A stretch of DNA of 64,000 nt from Castor canadensis (GCF_047511655.1 NC_133394.1:112677343-112741342); one strand, 5' to 3'. Shown: positions 47,791 to 60,187, counted from the first letter of the stretch. The notes: a model not told the origin generated them from the sequence alone. Translations and numbers: made by a program.

Positions 47791-49567
47791 ACCATATTTG
47801 TCTCAGAGTGCAATAGGGTATGACCTAATGGAATAGTTTTGTTGATTTATCCATTTAATGGTTTACTCATTCATTTAAGGTAGAGAAATCAGGGAGATTT
47901 TTCTAATTAGATTCTCCCCACCTTGAACCCCAAAGGATTTCGTGGTGACTCACAAAAATACTTAGTGTATAGTGGGAAGGAGCCCCTAGCACTCGTTGCA
48001 GCCTTCTTCCAGTTTGAGTACAGGATGGCACTGCTTGGAAGTGTTTCTCCAGCTATCTAGAAGCCACCGTCTTGTTGTGAATTCAGTTCCACCTATCAGG
48101 AGAACTTGTATGATGTTCAGAATGTGGAAGTGAGGTAGAGGTCATCTTTTCCCTCCTCCTTGGGCTGCTGCTACGGGCATCCGTGGACACGGGGACAGAT
48201 GTGTGTCAATGCACTGCACTGTCAGCCCCCAGCTTCATGAGTACAAAAAAGCAGTAGCAGAAACCTCAAGGAAAGCAGTTTGCTTATCTTTGGGTTGTCA
48301 GCTCAGAAAGTTGCAAAGTCAACAGCTCCAGCAGGTGCCTCCTGACTCCCACTTCCTTTTTTGGGGGAGATGTTGTACCCAAGGCAGCAGCACTGTCTGT
48401 GAGTCTGTTCGGCAGTGTTTCTCAGGGGTGAATTCTTAGAGGACCAGGACTAGTCTAGAACTCACCATTCCAGCTCTTTAAACTATTGTATAAACACCTA
48501 ATTTTCTTTGTTAAATCTCTCTCTGTTTGAAATAATCAGAACGGCATGGGGTTTGCCTGTGTACCTAGAATGGTATATAAAGTTACATAAAATAATATAA
48601 ATCTCAGACAAAAAAGGAAAAGGAAATGAGGGACAAACAAGGAGCCAGGCATAAGATTAGTACAAAGTGTGTATTATCAAATAACTGCCATTTGCAAGAA
48701 TTAAATCAAAATTTGGCTCTAAAGCTTTCCAGGAGTGAATACAAAGAAGGAAAACAGTTTTTCCACTCACAAAATCCATTAAGCTAAGCATTTTGATTCA
48801 TGGGAAAGTACCACCTGTCCTGGGACCAGACAAAGATTTCTCTCATGATTCTTAAAGGTATAGTTAATGATAATAATTCTGTAGAAATGATTGGGGTTCA
48901 GTAAATTTTTTTTAATCAAATAAAAACAAAAAGTATGTATAAACAACAACATGATACGGATGTACCTTATACCTTTTATTTAGGTTAATCCTACGAATAT
49001 ACATTCATTTTCCCTATTTTTCAGTGTAGGGCAGTATTCTTTCTGTGATTTAAGAGTTCTTTGATTTGAATTACAGTACCATCTTTCTTATATAAATTAT
49101 ATCCATAAAACATAATCTGTGATTTGGAGGTTCAGGATGCTTAAACTGGAGTGTGAAATTAGACAATTTGTGAGGTGTTTTGAATGTATATTCTCCTAGA
49201 TTTTTATGGTCCTTTCTCCTTTTCATAGTTGTTATACTCGCATCTACACTGTTAGCAACTTTCCTTGGCTACTCACCTTTATGACGTCTTTCCAAACATT
49301 TTCTTTGGTTTTATTTGAATAACAATTTTGGTCATACTTCTTGGAGTATTTTGATGTAAATAATAAAATGTGTGATCGTACCAGCAAGTTCAATTGGCAT
49401 AAATATGTTTGGGAACACGATAGGCTTCAGTGGGCACGTAGCTTGACTGGTGTGAGCACAAGTGGGTGGGCAAACTAGAGAACAACCCACTGGACCAGGA
49501 CAGTCTGTGTGCTGGACTTCAGTCTTAGAATTTGCAGAAGACCTAGAGGATGCTGGGTGAAAAATGG
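47791..49567. other. Repeat-poor intergenic block
   Basis: About 1.8 kb, AT-rich in its right half, with no recognised SINE, LTR or gene. Confidence 0.5.
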
Positions 49568-49672
49568 CTGCTGGGACTGGTGGAGTGGTTCAAGTGGTAG
49601 AGTGTGCCTAGCTAGCATGAGGCCCTGAGTTCAAACCCCAGTACTATCCCCCCCGCCCAAAAAAAAAAAATG
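49568..49672 (+). mobile_element. tRNA-like (ID-type) SINE
   Basis: 'gggactggtggagtggttcaagtggtagagtgtgcctagctagcatgaggccctgagttcaaaccccagtac' with an A12 tail. Confidence 0.9.
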
Positions 49673-49689
49673 GTCGTATTGAGTACTGT

Positions 49690-49862
49690 ACTGCCAATAC
49701 TTAACACGGATTCTCTCACTTAATTCTACATTCGGCCTACGAACCAGGAGCTGTTCTGTCTAACAGACTACTGAGACTGAGAGAATTTATATACCTCCCC
49801 TAAAGTTAGACAGCTGACACATGGCGGAGGTGGAACTAAAACTCTAGTCTTCCTGTCTCCAC
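49690..49862 (-). mobile_element. MIR SINE
   Basis: 'actgagactgagagaatttatatacctcccctaaagttagacagctgacacatgg' fits reverse-complement MIR. Confidence 0.65.
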
Positions 49863-51026
49863 ATACCAAATATTACTCACAATTATGTAAGGTGGAAGCT
49901 AATGGATCACTCCAAAATAAAACCTGGAACAGCATTGCTGGGATTATGGTACCATACCACCTAATCTTTGCACGCAGCTTTCCTATATTCATAGACAGAA
50001 CTTGAATTTCAAAGGCAAGGACAGATGAACTGATTATTCTTTAGACAATTTTGCATAAGCATTGTTTCTATCAACTAGGCTTTTGATGGACTCTGAATGT
50101 CAGGGAGTTAGAGGTTCTCCTGCCTGACAAGTACCTGGTGTGCAGCTATTTTCATTGTCTGTTAAGAACAGGCTAATGCTTTACCAATCAGCCCAAACAG
50201 GAGTAAGGACTGATTGACATTCTTGGGAGGAGGGGGGTTGCATTCATTGGAGAGCAATTCAAAGAGAAAGTGATAACCTATTGTTATCTGAACAGTGAAT
50301 ACCTAATGCAACCCTGGTGTGGTTTGGCTTTATTTTAATCATAGGTGGCTGAACTGTAGAAGTGTGTGTGTGATTAGAAAATAACTCCTCTTCTTCCCAT
50401 TTCTTTTAGACACCTAAGGAAAGCTGATAATTTTACTTTGAAAATGCAGTCAATAAAATCAATCCAGGCACACTAATATTCCTTCTACATTCTCCGTCCA
50501 TTTTTACTAACATACATTTCAGATATAATTAACTTTAATGAGCACATATACCTCTCTGCACTACTAGGTCCTTTCATGTAGATTATATTTATTAAATAAT
50601 CTGACTGAAATCAAATTCCACAGATTTCCCCTAACTTAGCTTTTAAGACATATGTATGTCATTTGGTAGAAGTAGACCAAACAATAAAAGCTCTTACACT
50701 TAGCCAGCATGACAAGTTCTTATCTGAAAACTTTATAAAAATTTGGGATACTTACACTATGAGAAATTATAAATTTAATTTATACGTGGTGATCTGGAGT
50801 GATACTCATGATACATTGTAAGTTAAAAATGTAACTCGCAGAAAATATAATGTGATAGCATTTCTTTAAATAAGATGTATGTACACACACATATAAAATA
50901 TAGAAAAGTACAGGAGGAATCATGTCAGAGTTAACATTGATTACCTACAGAAGAGTATGACTTGAGCAAATCTTTTCAAAGACTTCATATCCATAATTCA
51001 ACCAACCAAGGATAGAAATACTTTTT
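49863..51026. other. Intergenic; nothing recognised
   Basis: AT-rich unassigned sequence. Confidence 0.5.
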
Positions 51027-51245
51027 AAAAAATCACATCTGGCCAAGTGTCCATGGCTCCTGCCTGTAATCCTAGTTACTCAGTAGGCAGAAATCATGAG
51101 GTTCAAAGCCAGCCCAGGCAAATAGCAAGATCCTATCTCAAAAATATGCTACACAAAAGAGAGCTGGGGCAGAACGACTCAGCACCTGTCTAGCAAGCAT
51201 GTTCAAGCCTCAGTGCAGCAAAAAAAAAAAAAAAAATCACATCTG
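51027..51245 (+). mobile_element. Composite B1-like + ID-like SINE with 15-bp TSD
   Basis: B1-like half 'ctcctgcctgtaatcctagttactcagtagg' plus degraded tRNA-like half 'gactcagcacctgtctagcaagcat'. An exact 15-bp repeat 'aaaaaatcacatctg' (51,027-51,041 and 51,231-51,245) shows the two halves moved as one unit. Confidence 0.9.
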
Positions 51246-51746
51246 TAGTGAACATAGACTGTTTTCCTTGTCTCCCCCTGAACAACACAATATGACAGCT
51301 GTTTGCACAGAATTTGCGTTGTATTAGATATTATAAGTAATGTAGAGATGATTCGAAGAATACAGGAGGGTGTGCATAGGTTCTATGCCAACACTATACA
51401 ATTTTATATAAGGCGCTTGAGCATCCTCAGGTTTTAGTATCCATAGTAACTCCTGGAGCCAGTCCTTTGCAGATATGGAGGAAGAACTGTATATTAAATA
51501 CAAATTTAAAAGAAAATTGAAATTAAGAACCTTAGTCTTGGAGAAAGCTGAAAAACCTGCACACACAGGTTTTTTCACGTCTTCTGAGTTAGTAGAGGAG
51601 TCTGTTTAAGTGGCTGAGAAATATCCCCAAAGTGTCCCAGAGACCAGATGGGATTTTAAGCTGCTAAACTGTAGCAGTTTTCAAAGGTGGTCTGTGAAGG
51701 ACTGGAGAGTCTGAGAATCGGCAAGAACCTGGTGAGTGGACTTCCG
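51246..51746. other. Intergenic; nothing recognised
   Basis: Unassigned sequence. Confidence 0.5.
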
Positions 51747-52522
51747 GGACCCCTATTTTTTTTTAATTTTTATTTTATTCATATGTGCATACAATGTTTG
51801 GGTCATTTCTCCCCCCTTCGCCCCACCCCACTCCCTCCCTTACCCCCTCCCCTTATCCCTCGCTACCCGGCAGAAACTATTCTTATCTCTAATTTTGTTT
51901 AAGGGAGAGTATAAGCAATAATAGGAAGGACCAAGGGTTTTTGCGAGTTGAGATAAGGATAGCTATACAGGGAGTTGACTCGCATTGCTTTCCTGTGCAT
52001 GTGAGTTACCTTCTAGGTTAATTCTTCTTGATCTCACCTTTTCTCTAGTTCCTGGTCCCCTTCTCCTATTGGCCTCAGTTGCTTTAAAGTATGTGCTTTA
52101 GTTTCTCTGCATTGAGGGCAACAAATGCCATCTAGTTTTTTAGGGGTCTTACCTATCCTCACACCTCCCTTGTGTGCTCTCGCTTTATCATGTGATCAAA
52201 GTCCAATCCCCTTGTTGTGTTTGCCCTTGATCTAATGTCCACATATGAGGGAGAACATATGAATTTTGGTCTTTTGGGCCAGGCTAACCTCACTCAGAAT
52301 GATGTTCTCCAGTTCCATCCATTTACCAGCGAATGATAACATTTCGTTCTTCTTCATGGCTACATAAAATTCCATTGTGTATAAATACCACATTTTCTTA
52401 ATCCATTCGTCAGTGGTGGGGCATCTTGGCTGTTTCCATAACTTGGCTATTGTGACTAGTGCCGCAATAAACATGGGTGTGCAGGTGCCTCTGCAGTAAC
52501 CTGTGCCAGGACCCCTATTTTT
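51747..52522 (-). mobile_element. Young L1, 5'-truncated, with 14-bp TSD
   Basis: The exact repeat 'ggacccctattttt' (51,747-51,760 and 52,509-52,522) bounds a minus-strand L1: poly(A) (seen as poly-T), a C-rich plus-strand copy of the G-rich 3' UTR (51,809-51,860), and the ORF2 end. Same group as the copies at 16.2 and 28.0 kb, truncated shortly before MFIAAL. Confidence 0.92.
52232..52471 (-). pseudogene. L1 ORF2 C-terminal remnant
   Basis: Minus-strand frame from MFIAALVTIAKLWKQPRCP to KTKIHMFSLICGH and a natural stop. Endonuclease and reverse-transcriptase regions are absent. The upstream part of this open frame (to 52,609) runs into host sequence and is not L1. Confidence 0.88.
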
Positions 52523-52734
52523 ATTGACAGTTTTGCTGCTTATGTAACAATGATAATACATAAGAAAGTTGACATTTTCTGATTCCATTGAGAGGAACTT
52601 TGGAGTCAAACAAAATTTACTTAATCTTGAGTTGTAATGCAGATAAATTCCTACCTCTTAGGGCTATGGTGAGGATAAGAGGAAAAATACAACTTAAGGG
52701 CCTGGTGCTTACTAAATGGTTACTTGACATATTA

Positions 52735-53145
52735 CAGTACTGGGGATTGAATCCATGGACTCCCATATGCTAAGCAAGGCTCTACCACTTGAGCCACACT
52801 TCCAGCTCCTTTGTTTGGTGTTGGGGTTATGTTTTTGTTTTTTGGTACTATAGTTAGTTTTATTTATTTTTTTAGGATTTTCTTTTTTTTCCACATTTTT
52901 TTATTGTTGTGCTGGGGGTACATTGTGGCATTAACAAAGGTTTTACCATATATCATACCTTAATTTACCCCCTCCATCATTCTCCTTTATCCCCTCCCTT
53001 CATCCCTGGAATAGTTTCAACGGGTCTTACTTTTCCATTTACATACATGTGTACACAGTATTTGCACCATATCTACCCTCCTACACCCTTGGATTTTGTT
53101 TTTGAGGTAGGGTCTCCTTAACTCAGCTTCTGCCTCCTGAAAAGG
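52735..53145 (-). mobile_element. Composite SINE interrupted by an L1 3' UTR fragment
   Basis: Plus strand 'cagtactggggattgaatccatgg' to 'cttgagccacacttccagctcc' is a reverse-complement tRNA-like unit. 52,880-53,095 ('gtgctgggggtacattgtggcattaacaaagg', pyrimidine-rich) looks like an L1 3' UTR piece. 'tttgaggtagggtctccttaactcagc' afterwards is B1-like. Confidence 0.6.
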
Positions 53146-53511
53146 GAGTCACTTTAGGGTTAAGTAGTAGCACAGGAGAGGTAAAATAATGGGCTTCAAA
53201 ATGCTTGCATGTGCTATTGTCTTTAAATTTCCCTGTCACCCTTTGATATTATGCATTTCGGAGACCTGTGTCTCATGTGCCCTGAGTGCTTATTCATCCT
53301 TGTGACTTACTTCATCTTTGTTTGAAAAAGTCACCGCATTTGGCAAGGTCAGGCATCTAAATCCTTGTCAGCTTGGGAAGAAAGAAGGGCATCAGAGTCC
53401 AACGAAGCTCGTGACTGGCCAGCATATAACTCAGGCGAGCAACAAACATGAGGTCCTTTCTGAACCAGGCTGACCTAGGTTATCTGTCTTGTTCAATATA
53501 GGAAAATACAG
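53146..53511. other. Intergenic; nothing recognised
   Basis: Unassigned sequence. Confidence 0.5.
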
Positions 53512-53722
53512 ACAGTGTGACATAGTGGTCAGTACCCAAACTGAAGCCAGACTTCCTAGATTCAAATCCTGCCTTAGCCACCTACTAGCTATGTGACCTT
53601 GAGGCAAGCTAACTTGACCTCTCTCTCTAAGCCTTTCCTTCTCTATGAAGTAATGTAGAGAGTAGATAAAGTATGTAAAGCGTTTAGAACATGCTAAGAT
53701 GCTATGTAAGAGTTAGCACACA
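53512..53722 (+). mobile_element. MIR SINE, nearly full length
   Basis: 'acagtgtgacatagtggtcagtac', 'ccagacttcctagattcaaatcctgccttagccacctactagctatgtgaccttgagg', and 'gtaaagcgtttagaacatgc' span almost the whole MIR consensus. Confidence 0.9.
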
Positions 53723-54989
53723 AGATGGACCTACCCTACCTGTGTCCAAGCAGACATAACCAATCCGGTAGAGCATTCACTCCTCACTGAAACTATTTAA
53801 AATCGGTACCCTTCTTAGCAAAGCTAATTGGTTAGCTCACCAAACAAAAACTACTTTCACACCATATTATGTTGATTGGAACATGGCTGTGGCAGTAGAA
53901 AAAGTCAGTTTACCCATATCAGTTTTCTACATCAAACACTCCTCAGGAGAAAAATGCAGCCTGGTTAGAAGCAAATGATGCATTGAGGGAGGATTGAGTC
54001 TCAGGCAAGATGTGCTGTGGTGTGGACACAGGCTTTCAGCTGCCCTACAATGCCTGTTCATATCCTGAAACAAGCAGCCATGAGACAAGTCCTTCTGCCT
54101 GCCCTCATTCTACCATGCTACAGAACAAGAGTGCTAAGCCACAGACCACAAAGAAAAAGGTCAGTCTCATGAAATACACCACAGTCCTGCTGATGTGCTC
54201 GAAAAAGCACATACTTCAAAGTCAACCATGGATGGAGACACACAGGCAAGCCACTTGAGAACATTCATTTCAACCAGGAGCGTTTACCCGAGGACTGGGC
54301 CCTTGTGAGGTCAAACCCTTCATAGATGAGCCCACATCATAAAAGCTGCATTTCACAAACAAAAATGGGATTGGCAGGGGAGGATCCATCTGAGTAGCAG
54401 TTTGTTCATTTATAAACAAGAATGAATACCATTGATGTGAGAGAAAGGTGCTGTTTTCACTCACTCATGTTCACTTGAGGTTCTTGGTTTGCCTTCTTTA
54501 GTGTTCCTCTCTACCCTTCAGTCCCATGTCCCTCTGTAAATCCAGCATGTTGTTTTTCTCATGAGGCTTGAAGAGACAAGACCCTTCTTTGAAACACAGA
54601 GGAAGAGGTGTTTCTGAGGGTCATGGGAAGTTCATATAGCAGGCCAGGGAGGGAGTAGATCAGGAACCTGTGAACTCAACAGATAATTCTGGGCCTCACA
54701 TAAGCTTTTAACTTGAACCACAGTCTCAACCAACATCTTAACAGGAGTTAGCAATAAGTAGAAAAGTGTTTGATTTCTTTTCTTTACCTTTTTTTTTTTT
54801 TTTTTGGTATTTTCAAAGGTGAAATGAAATGGCTAAAAGCTCACTCAAAGCTGAGAAAAGGACAATAAAAGAGCTTGTTCATATACCAGTAGATTGATGA
54901 AACTGCTGCTTGTAGTTCTAGGATGCAGAGGTCAAATATATTAGAACTGTTCTCTCAACTCCATTGCTTATAGTAGCCAAGTTTAGAGC
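53723..54989. other. Intergenic; no gene seen
   Basis: Unassigned sequence with a T18-type run near 54,788-54,806. The 82-codon ORF at 54,010-54,258 has no recognisable domain. Confidence 0.5.
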
Positions 54990-55165
54990 AAGCTAGTGAC
55001 TCTCTCAGAGTTAGTTTTCTTACCTTTAAATCAAGATAGACACCACCTATTTCCTATGGTTGTCATGAGGCTTAACTAAGGTAATATATGAAAAATATAA
55101 AATACAGATCTAGGTACACAGTATGTATTAAATAAATGGTAGCTATCATTATCATCACTGTTACT
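54990..55165 (+). mobile_element. MIR SINE, 3' half
   Basis: 'cctatggttgtcatgaggcttaactaaggtaatatatg' and 'tacacagtatgtattaaataaatggtagctatcattatc' follow MIR. Confidence 0.75.
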
Positions 55166-55429
55166 GATCATTATTCAAACAAGGTAACCTATCAATTATC
55201 ACTGTTACTTTTTAGAACCAAAACATCTGGAAAGATCTCAAAGATAATCAGTGAGTGAGTGTGCATTAAAAGAGAGGCAAATGTATGGCTGTCATTTCAT
55301 AGGGCAAGAATAACTAAAAATCATTAAAATTATTTGCCTACTTGTGTCTGTTATGAGGGAAGTTTTTGGAATGATAGCAGTGTTCTAAAGCTGTATTGTG
55401 AGGATAGCTGCACACTAAAATCATTGAAT

Positions 55430-55935
55430 ATATAATTGCAATGGGTAGATTTTATGGTGTGTTAATTGTGCTTCAGTGGAAATGCTCAAAAAACAATTTC
55501 CAAGCTGAAGACCAACACAGAAGACAGAAATCATTTTGTATGCAGCACAGAAAGTCAGAAGATAGATTGAGAGGCATGGAAGATAGAGTGGAAGGGTCTA
55601 AGGTACACTGGAGCCTCAGAAGAAGACAAACAGCATGGGACACAGGCAATTTTAAAAGGTCTGAGAATTTTCCAGTATTGCTGAGAGACAACAATCCGTA
55701 GATTCGAGAAGCTAAATAAGATAAATAAAAAAATTCAAGCTTAATACACATCATAGAGAAACTCCAAGACCAAAGACAAAGTATAAGAAATAAGAAAAAA
55801 AGGACCACAGACTGAGCTGACTTCTCAATAGCAACAATGGAAAACATGGCCCCCATTCTTGAGTTCTATACCCAGTGAGGAAAGCTTTCAAGACTGAAGA
55901 TAAAGTAAAATTAAGATAGAAATAACTAAGGAGGT
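55430..55935 (+). mobile_element. Old L1 internal fragment
   Basis: 'gacttctcaatagcaacaatggaaaacatggc' and 'cttgagttctatacccagtgaggaaagctttcaagactgaag' are landmarks of old L1 near its 3' region. Confidence 0.65.
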
Positions 55936-56261
55936 TGGCCATCCACAGGCCTTCACTAAAATGAAGTTTCTCCTCTGCGTTTTACTATCACCAAAACTGC
56001 ATTTCTTACGTGTGCTGGATCTTGAGTGATTAAGTACAGTCCCTAAATCAAAATCTAGACAGGGGCTATCAGATTTAGCAAACAAACTATAGGACACTAA
56101 ATTAAATTTGATTTTCAGATAAGTAACAAATAATAGAATTAAAAGATGCTGTGAAACGGGCACTTTGGAGATCATTCTAGAGTTTTTGGCAAGTCAGTTC
56201 CAGCACTCTAGAAAGGACCATGTTAACTGCTATGATTGGGGAGGAAGGGCTGAGATCTGCT
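55936..56261 (+). repeat. Ancient repeat fragment at 56,065-56,150, otherwise nothing
   Basis: 'atttagcaaacaaactataggacactaaattaaatttgattttcagataagtaac' is a recognisable ancient mammalian repeat segment whose family I cannot name with certainty. Confidence 0.35.
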
Positions 56262-56645
56262 CTTATGGGTTAAATTGGGTGTTCCTCCTATATGCTGATG
56301 TCCTAACCAAACCAAGAGTACTTCAGGATGTGACTTATTTGGAAATAAGATCTCTGCAAATGTAATTACTTAAGATGAGGTAATACTGAAGCAGTGTGGA
56401 CCCCTAATCCAACCCAACCAATGTCTCTCAGAAACAGAACGGCAGGACATTGAAGGCAGAGATCTACAAGCCAGTAGTCTGCCAGAAGATAGAGGAGAGG
56501 CATAGAACTGATCCTCTGTTAGCCCTCAAAGGGAACCAACTCTGCCACACCCTGATGTCAGGGTTCCAGCCTCCAGAACTGTGAGAGGTAATTGAATTTC
56601 TGTAGTTGGCTGAAGTATTTTGTTATGGCACCCCTAACAAACCAA
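56262..56645 (+). mobile_element. MLT1-type solo LTR, near full length
   Basis: 'atgtgacttatttggaaataagatctctgcaaatgtaattacttaagatgagg', 'cctcaaagggaaccaactctgcc', 'ttccagcctccagaactgtgag', and 'tattttgttatggcacccctaacaaacc' trace the MLT1 consensus from start to end. Confidence 0.9.
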
Positions 56646-57359
56646 TCCAATTTCCTTTGTGAAAGTTCCCTGGAAGGCTGTCCAGCTGGTCCTTCCTGAA
56701 CCCAGTTGGACCAGAGTTCTCTTGTGGGGCATTCCCCCTGGCAGGGGCTGGCTCTATTGACCCCCTCCAAATTCAAGCCTGGGTGGCAGTCTTCAGCTTC
56801 TATACTGCAATCCCAGATACTTCTGCGTGGCACCCTTCTCTCTCCCCATTTGTGAATAAGGAAGTACTCTTGCCACTTTCCCTTCCTCTCCACCCAACTC
56901 ACCTACCCTAAACCTCCTTTCCTTCTCTCCCTGTTTCCACAGAGCAGCTGCATAGGCCTTGGCAAGGGTACCCAAAGAAAACTCCCTTTGGATCCCCTTT
57001 CCCTTCCTCCTAGAGCCCCACTTCCCACCCTAAGTGTGAATAGCAACCTCTGTAGGTCCCATTCTTTATCTTTCCTGGGGCCATTTCTTCCCAGATGATT
57101 CTCCCACACTCCCAACTGATGGCAAGTTTAATTATTTGTTCAGAAAAATATTAATTAACTGCTCATGGAGCTCACAGCAACTTCAAGGGTCTGTGATGGC
57201 AGATCAGTCTCCCGTCCGGCTCCAGTGGACTTGTACGGGCTTCCTAAAGAAGGCTGGAGTTTCTAAGGCTCCTTGGCCCAAGACGGGTGAGTACTGGGGT
57301 AGTGACATATTGCATGAACAGGGCAGCACGAGGTACCAGCATAGGAAGACCAAGTACTT
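56646..57359. other. Intergenic; pyrimidine-rich, no gene seen
   Basis: C/T-rich plus strand. Minus-strand frames of 60-114 codons are GGR-rich shadows of this composition. Confidence 0.5.
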
Positions 57360-57500
57360 GCCTTTGCTTGTCTCAGAAGTGCAGACTTGGATCAGGATGC
57401 AAATCTGGTCCCATATATGACTAAGTGAACTTGGGCAAGTCTTTATGCTCTTGCAATCTCTTGGCTAATTTAACCTCTGAGTGTTGGATAATCCAAATAA
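57360..57500 (+). mobile_element. MIR fragment
   Basis: 'gtgaacttgggcaagtctttatgctcttgc' suggests the MIR core; weak. Confidence 0.4.
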
Positions 57501-58054
57501 ATGGAACCAGTGAAACTAATGAGCACATGGGTATTTAGTTAATTGTTTTTTAAGTCTGCATATAGTGAGAATGGGAAAGTGTTAAGACAAAAGCCAAAAT
57601 AACCATAGTGGAAGGCAGAACCAATTCTAAGGGCCCTAAGAAGTAGAGTGTGGTGGAAATTCAGAGGCAACTTCCAATTCAGGTGATTTTGCTGGACTTG
57701 AAAGATGGGGGCTTGAAGAGAGATGAGAAAATAAGAGGTCTGAGAATGGAAGCCAAAAATGTGGGACATACTTATCAATGACCATGGATGGGAAACTCAC
57801 AAGAAAGGCTGGAGAAAGAAGTTTTAATTTACTGAATAAAATGTTGAAATTTTAATAGGAGCACAAAAATCCCTACAAAGTCAAGTTGCATAATACACTA
57901 GTACATTGTTGTTTGCATTTAAGAAAAAGACAATAACCGGAATCAAATATTTGATTGCACAATTTGGTATGGACTACACCATTACAATAGTGCTGTACTT
58001 CTTCCTTAACAAGCCTAATTCACCATGATAAAAGTTACTATTTTTGAGCTCTGA
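57501..58054. other. Intergenic; nothing recognised
   Basis: Unassigned sequence. Confidence 0.5.
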
Positions 58055-58240
58055 GCATGTATTAGGTAGGCATATGAACAAAGTGGTCTATACAGCTTCA
58101 TATTAGCACAGCACGGTAGATACTACTGCTATGGAACTGAGATTTCAAGAGCTAATCTGCCCATGCCATACAGCGGTAAGTGGCAAAGACAGGGCTGGCA
58201 CCAAGGTTTGAACCTGGACACCAAGTACCCAATACTATTT
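58055..58240 (-). mobile_element. MIR SINE
   Basis: 'gagctctgagcatgtattaggtagg' and 'cagcggtaagtggcaaagacagggctggcaccaaggtttgaacctgg' are reverse-complement MIR. Confidence 0.7.
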
Positions 58241-59319
58241 GACAGTAAAAAGCTGGGCCAGTGAGGGAAGTAACCACAGACCGGTAACACCCAGCTCCTC
58301 CACTGCTTCTAACTCAAGATTTCAAACACATGGAAAAGGCTGTATGGCAGTGAAACATCTGGAAAGAAAGAGCTCTTGTTTTGTGGTCAGTTAGCATTCA
58401 TTCCTGTCCATAATAAAACAGCTGCCAGTGCCAGACTGAAATGCGGGTCCGTTTTCCACTGATCATTGATGTGTTCCTGGGCACATTAATTCCCTCCTGC
58501 TTTGAAAAGCCTTCTTCTTTATTACAAGTCACCTTTCACCCCACCCTCCCCTTTCAGGAGACGCTTCTGCAGGCGTACATGACATGTTCATAAAAGAAGT
58601 CAAAACTGGTGGTGTTTGGGTGTCTGACCCAATCCTAATAGGATTAGGGGGTATGGGGTGATTCTTTGTCTCAAGTGGGTTCCAGTGATCTAGGTGTTAC
58701 CTTCTGGTCCACAGGATGTCCCAGCCACAGAATAGCACCCAACTCACAGGAGCAGGGGACCTGCCTCCAAGCAGGTGAAGGAATATAACTCTGCTCTCGA
58801 AGGCAGTAGAATAGGGGCCGAGGGTAGAACATGAGTACCTATCTCATGATCAAATACCCTCTCTTCAAAACTCCAGCCAACAAGAGTACAAACCACTTTC
58901 TTCAGATTCCTGATGCCAACCTTCTGCATGACTTTACTGTTCGAGGTAATTTTTAGACAACCTGTTTTAGGAGGAAACATGCCAGATGCATTAGACTGGA
59001 CATGAACTTGCTGTTATTCACTGTTATTTTGCTGACAAAAATAGTCACTCCCTATGAATCAGCTTAACAATCATAGCTATGTGCAAGATTCTCAAAATGT
59101 CTTCTATATTTGTTTTCCAACTTACATAAATACCCCAAGTTGTAAGAATAAAATGAGAAAATATAGTACATACTAAAATCTTAGTAAATGTCCATCGACT
59201 CTTCAAATATATAAGTCCTACAGTGTTCAGATAGTTCTGCATGTATTTTAATGTAAACTGGGCATAAAACTTTCTGTCAGGCTGAATGCACTTTAAAAAC
59301 TCAAAAAGAAAATCCATTT
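58241..59319. other. Immediate KIT downstream flank; no repeat or gene seen
   Basis: About 1.1 kb directly past the predicted KIT poly(A) site without recognised repeats. It is on the termination side of KIT and may be partly transcribed by read-through. Confidence 0.5.
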
Positions 59320-59337
59320 GATTTATATATTTACATT

Positions 59338-59343
59338 TTTATT
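59338..59343 (-). terminator. KIT: KIT distal polyadenylation signal AATAAA
   Basis: Canonical hexamer on the minus strand in the context 'ctaataaaaatg', about 2.1 kb after the KIT stop. It is the last AATAAA before the repeat-containing flank, so it is the likely main 3' end signal. Confidence 0.75.
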
Positions 59344-59572
59344 AGAATTCTTCAGAACTGTCAACCATTGGACAACATATCAGGAAAAAACACATGAAAC
59401 GTCAACATCCTTTAAACTTGCACCGCTTATATATTTACACATAAAGTTACTGTATATATAAAAAATATTTTCAAGGACTCATGGGCTTGGGAATATTCAA
59501 AAGACATTATTGCTACATTTCAATATTTACAAAAAAAGCCACAAAATAATTTCAAACATTAAGCAACTGAAA

Positions 59573-59579
59573 GAAACAT
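59573..59579 (-). promoter_or_regulatory. possible miR-494 seed match
   Basis: The transcript strand reads ATGTTTC, a 7mer-m8 match to the miR-494 seed near the end of the KIT 3' UTR. KIT is a reported miR-494 target, but a single 7mer can occur by chance. Confidence 0.4.
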
Positions 59580-60180
59580 CTGATGTAAAAAAAATTATAA
59601 AAATATAAACTTTCAAGAATATTCAAGACAAAATTCTCCATGATGTGCCCTGAAGTACCTAGATATTCTACAATTAACAGCTACTTTTCTTACTATAATC
59701 ATAGTCAATAGGAACGCAAAGGAGTTTTTCCAAAGTATGGCAAATGGTGACCATCTCTTACGTGACAATACAACCCCAGAACCTGCCGACTTTGGAAAGG
59801 TGCAAGAGCATAGAACTCCCATGCAAATACTTCTCTACGTAGGTCTAAGGGACAGACGAGGGACACCGTGAAAGTGACATACCTGAATCTTGCAAGACAA
59901 CACAAATCTTGCCATGTACGGATTTAGCTGTTATATTGGACAGTGATGAGGAGGAGGGGGAAAAAACGGTTAGCTATAAGAATAATATCGAGACTACAGC
60001 CTAAACAATGAAATTCAAATGTCTCAGTGGAATAGTAGCATTTGATAAGGTCTGAGCAATGGGTACAGTATGATAAGTATAAGTAAGAGAGTGCCTGAAG
60101 TGCAGGTGGCTGCAAATAGTCCTTAAGCACTCCATTGCGGACAAGCCTCTGTGTCAGCTTTTGGTTGGCTACTCTAGACA

Positions 60181-60187
60181 GCTACAT
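60181..60187 (-). promoter_or_regulatory. second miR-221/222 seed match (7mer-m8)
   Basis: The transcript strand reads ATGTAGC, followed by T, so it is a 7mer-m8 match. It lies about 190 nt downstream of the 8mer site on the same UTR. Confidence 0.6.

Noticed and set aside
1-59319. Neighbouring gene KDR or a lncRNA downstream of KIT
   Set aside because: No VEGFR2 kinase, Ig-domain or other exon motifs are seen. A lncRNA cannot be inferred from sequence alone.
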